Assembly: GCA_000611775.1 (NCBI GenBank)
Contig: KK106985.1
Location: forward strand, 1,908,291-1,972,290
Length of the DNA: 64,000 nt
Source of the DNA: Umbilicaria muhlenbergii
Taxonomy: Eukaryota > Ascomycota > Lecanoromycetes > Umbilicariales > Umbilicariaceae
Direction of reading: 5' to 3'
Under the pieces are notes generated by a model that saw only the letters and a program-made list of their open reading frames with translations, was not told the origin of the DNA and did not search any database. The translations under genes and the position numbers were made by a program. Shown one piece after another: positions 56,039 to 64,000 of this stretch (positions are counted from its first letter, which is position 1; every line of letters begins with the position of its first letter).

Positions 56039-59000
56039 CTAAACGGTGCCACTGATCCTTCTGATGTTCTTCCTCGGCCCTTCGCCACTGATTGATATCT
56101 GCCCTTCCTGCTCCAAGGATCTTAGCGCCTCTGCAAATTCAGTCCCTTCAACCTGTGCACTGCCCTGCTCGCTGATTCTCTTGTACACATCCACATATCT
56201 AGCTGCTCCACCCTGTCTTGTCATCTCATCCAACAAGTCGGTGATGGCTTTCTTCAGATCTTGCTTCCTCCGTCTTTCACTGGCACTCGTACCTTCCGTG
56301 AGAAGGCTCATGTCGATCAAACCTGTTCGAGAGTCTGTTGCGGCTTGCTTCAGTGCAGACTTGATGAGGCGTACAGCTTCCAACACATCATCAGCAGTAA
56401 CTTCCTCCGAAAGCCGCATCTTGGCGTGAGCTTCGGCCAGACGAATCATCGACTCAAGCTGCCGGGTCGTGGCAGTTATACGACGCTCAGCGGCTCGCAC
56501 ATCTTCGCCGAGCTTGCGCATTTCCACGTAGGCTCGGACAAGTTCCTCCGATGCTGCTTGGGTTATGCGTGGTTGACACTTTGCACGAGCATAAGAGATA
56601 TAGGACGTCAAGAATTCGATAGGCTTGGAATGGGTTAGCGATTAAAGTCTCGATATGAGGTAGACTGGGAACATACTAATATTTCTTGAGTGCTTGCGTT
56701 CTCAGGTGTGTCTTCGAGATACATGCCCACCAGATGCCTTGCCAATCGTCGATCGTTCTGCTCGTCAATTCTGTCCAGGACTAGATATACAAGATCGAAC
56801 CTTGACAACAGCGTGGGTGGCAAATCGATGTTCTGTGGCACTGGCAGATTTGGGTTGTACTTGCTACCGATAGGATTTGCAGAGGCCAGGATGGATGTCC
56901 GAGCATTTAGGGTTGTTATAATGCCGGCTTTCGCGATTGACACGGTTTGCTGTTCCATCACTTCGTGTAGAACAGAACGAGTAGAGTCGGACATTTTATC
57001 GAACTCATCGATGCAGCATACACCACCGTCCGAGAGGACGAGAGCTCCAGATTCGAGGACCAGTTGCCTGGTTTCAGGGTCGCGACTAACATAAGCGGTC
57101 AGACCGACAGCAGAAGATCCTTTACCACTCGTATACACCCCTCGCGGTGCGATCTTGTGGACGTATTGAAGCAGCTGAGATTTGGATGTGGAAGGATCAC
57201 CACACAACAGGACGTTGATGTCTCCCCGGTATTTGGGACTTCCTCCCTTCTCAAACGACTTGTTAGTTCCGCCAAACAGCTGGAGTAAGATCCCTTTCTT
57301 CACATCGTCCATTTCGTAGATGCTGGGGGCCAAAGACCGCGCGAGGAGCTCATAGACGTCGCTCCGCGCTGCTGTCTCCTTGATTCTGCCTTCTTCTTCC
57401 TCACTCACTCTCCTCGTTTCTTCAACATCGCCAGCTATCTGCTCTGACAGTTCTTGCTCGATTGTCGACACGTCGATTCCAAGCCTTCTCTTGTCAACCT
57501 TTTGGATATGTAACACGTCGATATATGTCTTGAACAAGCTCTTGATTGTCCGTTGCCTAGGGTTTACGCGGACAGGGTTACTCCTAAAGATACCGGTCAC
57601 CTCAATGCGGTCTCCGGCTTTGCACACATCGACAAGCTCTTCGTAGGCGCAGAGTGAAACAGAATGTGGTGTTTGGCCATCTGGTACATTGTCTGGTGTT
57701 TCTTGGAGCTTGATAACCTGCTTGTCGGCGAACTCGCAGCGGTTGTGTACGATTTGCATTGAGTTTGGAGAGTCGCAAGAAGTCCGGGGACACTTCGTAG
57801 GCTCGGCGATTTTGCCACGATCGAGACCTACCTTGACTGCGTGGTTGCAGACTTGACACCGGAAGAAAGCTGAGGCAGTGGTCAGGACATTTGATTTGCA
57901 AATACATCTGAAAAGACTCGCCTGTTTTCATATCCGGGATGACGGGCGTAGTCCGGATCACTAATCCCTTGATACTAACCATCTTGTCCATGTCTATGCG
58001 TTACTATCAGCATGTATGTCTAACAAAGCCGTGTGCTCATAAAAAGCATATACCATTGGGGTTCAACTCTCTCATGTTGATCGACTTGTCTAACCCAAAA
58101 GGCTTGGTTTTATACACCCTCGTTTCGACTTCCGTGACAAGATCAGGAATATCCGCATGAAGAACATCGGCTTCGTTCTGGCCATTTGTGTCTGAACTTG
58201 GCATTGGGGGCATAGAACTGTTGAAGCTTGCCCGTGAGCGGTTTTGAGCATTTTGCTGTTGTTCGGCTCTCAATTTGTTCATCTCCTCTTCGGCTTGATC
58301 GATCATGACGTCCTTGATTGACTGATCCATGAGAGGTATGATCTCTTGTGGATATGCTTGCAGTTGATGCCAAAGCTTCAGGGTGGATGGATAAGCCTTG
58401 AGGTTGCGAACATCAAGATTTAGACCCGTCACTCCTAGATGGCGCATGTTGTGCATCATTTCCACGTATTCCCTGTCGTTGGCTCCGCTCCCAGGGACTG
58501 AAGTTTCTTCTTCCGTAGCACCCTCAGCCCACATTCGGTACTTTTTCTGGTAGCCGAGCAGGAATGCCTTGAAAGTAGACATGGTATCCTGTATAGATAT
58601 ATTGGTTCCCCAGATGATTCGTGTGGAAGATCCTCCGATCGCTTCGGCCTCGGAAGTATTAGGGTCCAGGTTTGAGAAGGTAGCAGCATCCGAGTTTGAG
58701 ACCTCATCTCGTACTGGTAAGCCATTTTCGTCAACAAATAGCCGCCGTCGACGGTTTGGGGTTGATCCAAACACGTCGGAGTGGATGTCGCCACGCCGTG
58801 AATTGTTGAGCCCGGAGGCGCCTGGAGCCGTGGATCTCGAAGAGCGCACAAAAAGCCCACTACTACTGCTAGGAATATCAGACTGCTGGTGGCGGTTGAC
58901 CGGGACACGTGTGGGGCTCGAACTTGAAGCGTAGCGTATGGGTGAGGAATCTACGGGAAGACATTAGCATGCCTACCATTAATGATATCTTCTAACTGAC

Positions 59001-59355
59001 CGTTTGGAGGCGGAGCGCGGCCTCTGGGTGTTCCATCATTGTCTGGGACACTCGAAGCTTGTCTCAGCGGTGAACTGATCTCCATCCTCTCGGTAGCGTT
59101 AACATTGGCAGCGCCATTGACTGGCGATGAGCGAAAGAATAATGGTGACGACGCTGCTAAGTTCTGTTGTGGGGCTCTAGGCGTTCCTGGAGACTGGATT
59201 TGGGGATGTGTTGCCGCTCCATTCTGCTGTGGTTGAGACTGCTCTTGCGCCCTAACTGCTGGACTGCTCGGCGGTTGTAGAGAGTTTCTTGCGGCGCGTG
59301 TAGGGGTCGCGGTGAGGGAATTTCTCTGTGACCGACGAGACGCCGGTGAAGACAT
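56039..59355 (-). CDS. MCM4: Mcm4/Cdc54 subunit of the replicative MCM helicase
   Basis: Five exons (59355-59001, 58950-58054, 57993-57922, 57869-56677, 56623-56039) give 1033 residues. The Ser/Pro-rich N-terminal tail (~250 residues) has many SP/TP sites, the region that is phosphorylated at origin firing. The MCM N-domain follows ([18 protein letters not shown]), with a zinc finger CQVCNH ... CPRTSC. The AAA+ core has Walker [10 protein letters not shown] (665-673), Walker B CIDEFD (727-732) and arginine finger SRFDL (~797). The C-terminal helices include [11 protein letters not shown], and a winged helix ends the protein (RRISGTV). The third intron (57870-57921) begins GCGAGT, a GC-AG intron, and is needed to give [12 protein letters not shown]. 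An MCB-like ACGCGT lies 104 bases upstream. Confidence 0.95.
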
Positions 59356-59897
59356 TTCTACTACTATGTAATTCGTTTTTGTCGATATGGTAGAGATGTA
59401 ACTTCATGGGAGGTCAGTAAAGTGGGGATAGATGAGATTTCGAAGTTGGGACGCGCCGACGCGTAAAGTGGTTTTTCGCGTTGGCGCTAATCTGAACTGG
59501 ATCACGTGCTTTCAGAATCATTGGCATCTGACGATTTGCGCTATGCGGTCTGGACTGTTTGGACTGTTCAAATGTGCATGCTCAAAGCTTCCGCTGATTG
59601 CTGCTACGTATGTCAACAGCTCTGGAAAAGCTACAGTGTTTCGAAATTATACCGTGGCGATGTCTAATCCAATCACGCCGTCTTCGAAGCTGATGGGATG
59701 AAGCATAATGACTGACCAACTCCGCTTTCAGCCAAGCCGTACTAAGCTGTGGCCGTGGATATGGATTAGTCCTTGTTTACTGTCGAGTTATCAATTCGCT
59801 GGATTCCAAGTATACCTCCGCTCCTATCGTTGCTTTCGTTGGTCTCGTACAAATCGTGATGAGTCAATGTTACACCTTGGTGCCAGCGCTCGAAACC
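59356..59897. other. Intergenic between MCM4 start and HST2 end
   Basis: 542 bases holding the MCM4 promoter side and the HST2 3' UTR. Apart from the ACGCGT box and a nearby TTTTCGCG string, no feature was seen. Confidence 0.5.
59459..59464. promoter_or_regulatory. MluI cell-cycle box (ACGCGT) upstream of MCM4
   Basis: ACGCGT, 104 bases before the MCM4 ATG, with GACGCGCC just before it and TTTTCGCG 11 bases after it. In fungi, MBF/SBF factors bind ACGCGT and CGCGAAA-type boxes to drive G1/S genes, including MCM genes. Binding here is inferred. Confidence 0.5.
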
Positions 59898-61210
59898 CTA
59901 CAGAGACGACTTCTTTTCAATATGCGGAAAGACGTGTCCAAGTCCACTCTCATCTTTCGATTCGTGTGATTCGTCTGGTGCCCGTTCCGTACTGCTACCA
60001 TTCGAAGGTTGCGATGCTTGAGACCCATCAGCTGCTAATGCTTTACCATCCGTCTGCTTCACTTCTTCCATGACTGGTTTCTTCGACTCGGTGGCGCCCG
60101 CTCCAGTTGATTCATTGTCTGGCCTCAAATTGTGTCTGTCTGCCAGATGTTCGCGCAGCCAGGCTGTGTGGCCACTTGAGATCTTCAACGATTTATCAAT
60201 CTCGCCCGTCAACGTCGCGATCTCAGCCTCCAAAGCCTCGTCTTTAGTCTTCGGCGGCGCCTGCTGTTTCTCCTGCGTCTCTTTATTCGGATTAGTCGCC
60301 TCCCAGAGCGCTTCAAGCTCATCCAGCCAACCGAGAGCGGATGCAAGCTTTCGAACACCAGCATCGCAGTCTCCAAGTAACAATACATCATCTGGGCGCG
60401 AGCCAAGGCTACCAACCTGCTCAAGGTTAATGAGCACACGTGGAACACCCTCCGAACAGAACCCAGGCAGACTTGCGAAAGGCTGCACGGTCAGACTCGT
60501 GCCCATAACAATGCACAGATCTGCAACGCCGGGTAATTCTCGATGCTTGAAGAACTCTGCAGGCAGCTGTTCTCCAAAGAAGACAATGTCTGGTTTAACG
60601 AGGCCATTGCATTGCGGGGTGATGCAATGTGGTACGTCTTTTTTCGCTATGGTTTCCTTCATTTGATCATCGGGATACGGTGTTCCACAGTCTATGCATC
60701 GCTGGCGTGCAAAACTTCCGTGGGCTTCTACTATTTTCTCGTCGGGCACTCCGGCTTCCCGTTCTAGACAGTCAATGTTTTGGGTGAATAGTTTCAATAG
60801 CAGCCCTTTGTCAGAAAGTAGACGTATAAAAGAATGCGCGATCGATGGTCGATAAGTGCCCGGATATAGCTCATGCGCAAGGGTATAAAATGGTAGTGGA
60901 TTATTGCGGAAGAAGGATATATCGAAGACTGCTTCTGGATAGGGCAGGTTCAGTCTTGCTAAATTGGCGTATAGACCGGTGTCTGGGGATCGAAAGTCTG
61001 GTATACCAGCTGAAGTGGAAATACCAGCACCAGTCTGGCAAGTTCGTCAAGGGCAAGCGACTTGAAGTACTCGGCGCTGAGACTCACCATAACCACTATT
61101 TTCTTTGCTCGTCCATCCTTGATGAATTTGGCCACGGAGTCCACCGTCCGACTTTCAAGTGTCTCGGGCGGCGTGTTTTCATCCACTGGCGTCGAAGCAT
61201 CCTGGCCCAT
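59898..61210 (-). CDS. HST2: Hst2-type sirtuin, NAD-dependent protein deacetylase
   Basis: Exons 61210-61088 and 61034-59898 give 419 residues. Splicing gives KKIVVMTGAGISTSAGIPDFRS in pieces, the NAD-binding GAGIS motif. TQNID (125-129), the catalytic His146 (VEAHGSF), zinc cysteines 154/157 and 178/183 (CIDC, CITPQC), KPDIVFFGEQLP and VMGTSLTVQPFA follow. The order and spacing match the class I sirtuins Hst2/SIRT2, mainly cytoplasmic deacetylases that reach the nucleus in mitosis. The C-terminal ~130 residues are charged and disordered (SGHTAWLREHL ... EEVKQTDG), as usual for Hst2. It shares a 274-base divergent promoter with COG4. Confidence 0.93.
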
Positions 61211-61484
61211 GATGCCCCGCGGATGGCGGCTATAAGGCTTTTGATGTCTTTACTGGCGTCTTCGACCTATGATCCAACCTTAGGTTCTGTTTCTCAGTCT
61301 CCGAGGTATCTGCGCAGATCAGATCGTAATTGATGATGCTGCCTGGAAGGCATCACTGCTAAAGATCTGTGACCCTGCAAAAACGTCATTCTGCGCCGGC
61401 TAATTCCGCAGGGTTGAGCTTGGTTTGAGCCTCAAACAACCTCCAAGGGTCCTGGGGGCGGAATGGCCCTTGATCAACAAGATA
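61211..61484. promoter_or_regulatory. Shared divergent promoter of HST2 and COG4
   Basis: 274 bases between divergent start codons. No specific site is claimed. Confidence 0.5.
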
Positions 61485-63994
61485 ATGACCACCAACGGTG
61501 TCCATGCTGCGCATGCCCATCTTGCAGTGCCATCTGGTGGAGATAATGCCGGAACACCTTCCGCCAAGAACATCTATGAAGCAGCCTCAGTCGCCGATAT
61601 ACAGGCAACTTTGGCGCATCTGAACACCCAGGAAACGTCGATAACAGCACGCCTCAATGCATTGATAACTTCGCAGAGAGATCTCTCAAGAGAACTTGGC
61701 CGGCTGGATCTACTCCGAGCCAATCTGGGTTCTCAGGCTGTTGCTACAAGATCGATCAGCAATGGAATGCTCTCTAATGCTGCGTCTACTGCAAATCGGA
61801 TTTCCAACGCCGTGAAACGCTTGGATCTGGAGCAGTCCAGAGTGAAAGCTACGCTAGATGTGGTCGAACAGGTTGCTGAACTCAAGACATGTGTCCTTGG
61901 AGTCACAGGATCTATGGGCGCACCCCAGGATTGGGAGACCGCCGCTGGGTATTTAAACCGAGCTTCAAAGATTCCAAAGGAGATAGTTAACGGTTCCTTC
62001 GCGGAAGAAATCGTGCCTACAGCTGAAGTTCCGGATCCTCCTAAAGTTACGATTGAACATGCGGCAGAGTCACTATGTGGACTTTTCTTGAGAGAATTTG
62101 AGAAAGCTGCGCAGGAGGGCAATGGCTCTAAGGTTACCAGGTTCTTCAAGCTGTTTCCTTTGATCGGAAGATCAGACGTCGGCTTGGACGTCTATGGTCG
62201 CTACGTCTGTCAAGGCGTTGCCTCTAGAGCACGGTCTAACCTGAACGCTGGCACTGGTGGAACCCAGCGCAAGGAAGGCTTCTTCTACGCCAATGCACTC
62301 ACCAAACTTTTCGAGCACATTGCCCAGATTGTGGAACATCATGGAGGGCTTGTAGAGCGGCATTATGGTGCTGGGCGAATGGTGAGGGTGATAGAGCGGC
62401 TGCAACTCGAGGCCGACGTCCAGGGCGGAATTGTAATCGATACTTGGAGCGATGAACGGAAGATTGATAGGAAGCTCACTGACATTAGATCGTATGCTTT
62501 CACTTTCCTTGTCCAAAGCTTCCTTCCCTCCCAGCCAGGCAAAAGTGGAACACCTCGGACTGGCTCTCCAGCGACTAGGGAGGGAGTGGTCGAAGTGCAG
62601 GCTCGTGAAGATGACGGTGTCGATATGAAGGACGTCGATAGTCTTCTCAGCGAAATGGCGGTAATGTTGGGACGCTGGTCTCTGTATTCTCGATTCTTGG
62701 CGGCTAAATGCGATGTATGAGATACCCACAGCACGATTTTCAGGTGCGATTCTAAATTATATAGGACCCCTCTACCACGTCTGAAAACGAAGGAAATGGT
62801 TTGACAATGCCATCACTACTCCTCAACTCAAGCCTCGGCCGGAAGATATCTGATCGACTGATTTCCCCCTTCAACATTATGACGACGTTCTTCTTCCGAA
62901 GATCGGTTGAGAAGGCTTTCCAACTCGATGAGCAGCCCTCAGGCCTCTCGCTGAATCCTTCGAAACAACTACCTTCGAATCCACCTTACATAACATCGGC
63001 AGTCGACGATGTTATGTACATTGTCAACCAAGTCATACAGAGATCCCTCGCAACCTCGCAACGAGCTATCGTTGCAAGTGTGATCCCTACGATAGCTCGA
63101 GTGCTCGGTTCCGATTTTGTGGGAATGATTCAGCGGAAAATGCGTGATGAGAGCTATCCTAAAGCTGCGATTCAAGGCGCTCTTCCGCCTGAACACATCA
63201 TCATTGCTTTCCTAGTGCTCATTAACAACCTCGACGTAGCCTCCGACTACGTCAAGCGGATCGTGCAATCCCGCGTTCAGAATCCTGACCACCAACTTAC
63301 CGATGGCTCTAACACCACTCCACCGTCGCCATCTCTCATTGATCTCTATCCCTTTAACCACGACGCGGTCTTTGTTGCCAACGCTCTCAAATCGCTCCTC
63401 CACAGTTTTGAAACAAAAACCTCAGAACTGCTCAGTGACGGCATTTATGTAGTTTTCAAAAATGTTATGAAACCGCGTCTCCGGCCCATCCTCGCTGACG
63501 CATTCCGCGATATCGACTACCAAATGACTAATGAAGAACTCGAAGAAGCTAGTAGAGAAGCCGAAATAAGTACCAACGATAGCAGTCTTTCTGAAGATGC
63601 TGTTCAACGCCGCTTCGAGCGTGGATGGGATGCGCTGACCAAACCTATTGCAAGGATACTAACGGAGCATAATTTCGAAAAACTCCTGAATACGATCATT
63701 TCATATCTCGCCGAGGTCCTGGAGAAGCGGATCTGGAGCTATTATGGGCGAGTCAATGAGCCAGGTGCAGTACGGCTGGAGCGGGACATTGCCGCAATAG
63801 TTGGGACTGTGGTCAAAGGTGGGCGGTACGGTTTGCGTGATGCCTTTGCGAGGTGTACGCAAATTTGTCTGGTCATGAATATGGAGGACGATGAATGGGA
63901 GGAGCTACAGTCAGCACCGAGCAACGATGGCGTGGACTGGAAGATCGACAGCGAAGAGCGCAGCAGAGCGAAGGCAATGATTAGAGGAAGATGA
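61485..63994 (+). CDS. COG4: Conserved oligomeric Golgi complex subunit 4
   Basis: Tethering factor for vesicles recycling within the Golgi. Exons 61485-62714 and 62765-63994 give 819 residues; the join reads AAKCDDPSTTSEN. The N-terminal coiled coil (TLAHLNTQETSITARLNALIT, LDVVEQVAELKTCVLGV) is followed by the family signature FFKLFPLIGRSDVGLDVYGRYVCQGVASRA and YANALTKLFEHIAQIVEHHG. The C-terminal part has SVEKAFQLDE, VLINNLDVASDYVKRIVQS, RFERGWDALTKPI and a final helix domain (DAFARCTQICLVMNMEDDEWEE). The ATG at 61485 (MTTNGVHAA) is used because the frame extends upstream only through non-ATG codons. The stop lies six bases before the window ends. Confidence 0.92.
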
Positions 63995-64000
63995 GCTTCA

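Noticed and set aside
1-64000. CRISPR arrays, rRNA, bacterial operon features
   Set aside because: None seen. The window is eukaryotic, with spliced genes throughout.

Overview
This window is nuclear DNA of a filamentous ascomycete (Pezizomycotina). The genes are dense and lie on both strands. Most are broken by short GT-AG introns of about 46-200 nt with CTAAC/CTGAC-like branch sites, and the proteins are clearly fungal (Cdc25/NimT-type phosphatase, Rmt2, Vtc4, Mnr2-type CorA, a MadBub checkpoint kinase, Rds1-type ferritin-like protein). The sequence alone does not fix the genus. All gene names are read from the protein sequence, without database searches.

Layout. 0-12.6 kb: LSM12; APN1 (AP endonuclease, minus strand, carrying a 31-base G tract in its coding region); an unnamed RING-H2 protein; a combined Bub1/Mad3 checkpoint kinase; and a 675-residue fungal protein of unknown function. 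12.6-18.9 kb is gene-poor. It holds one intact gene, pyroglutamyl peptidase I, and a decayed BTB/POZ gene. 18.9-29.6 kb: POL5 (minus), a broken Ty1/copia fossil, CDC25 behind a leader with three minimal upstream ORFs, and SLD5 (GINS). 29.6-37.2 kb: Mnr2/Alr-type Mg2+ transporter, tubulin cofactor A, THOC7, elongin A and NEDD8. 37.9-47.3 kb is a mixed block. Three decayed accessory genes (Cys-rich membrane protein, Rds1 ferritin-like, small secreted protein) are interleaved with an SLAC1/TDT-type anion transporter, RMT2 and a dienelactone hydrolase-like/SnoaL-like protein. 47.9-64 kb: a fused pseudouridine-degradation enzyme, OST1, VTC4, MCM4, HST2-type sirtuin and COG4.

Most genes are core cell machinery: replication (SLD5, MCM4), cell cycle (CDC25, BUB1), repair (APN1), ribosome biogenesis (POL5), glycosylation and Golgi traffic (OST1, COG4), polyphosphate (VTC4) and the ubiquitin-like system (NEDD8, elongin A, RING protein). 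They do not form a pathway cluster. I found no polyketide or peptide synthetase genes, no rRNA or tRNA, and no CRISPR.

No clearly new multi-gene system is visible. The points most worth following are the G31 tract that displaces a zinc-ligand motif in APN1, the serial 'start-stop' upstream ORFs before CDC25, the tandem palindromes before the MadBub gene, the unnamed 675-residue protein beside a 3.7 kb gene-poor interval, and the concentration of decaying accessory genes at 37.9-47.3 kb.
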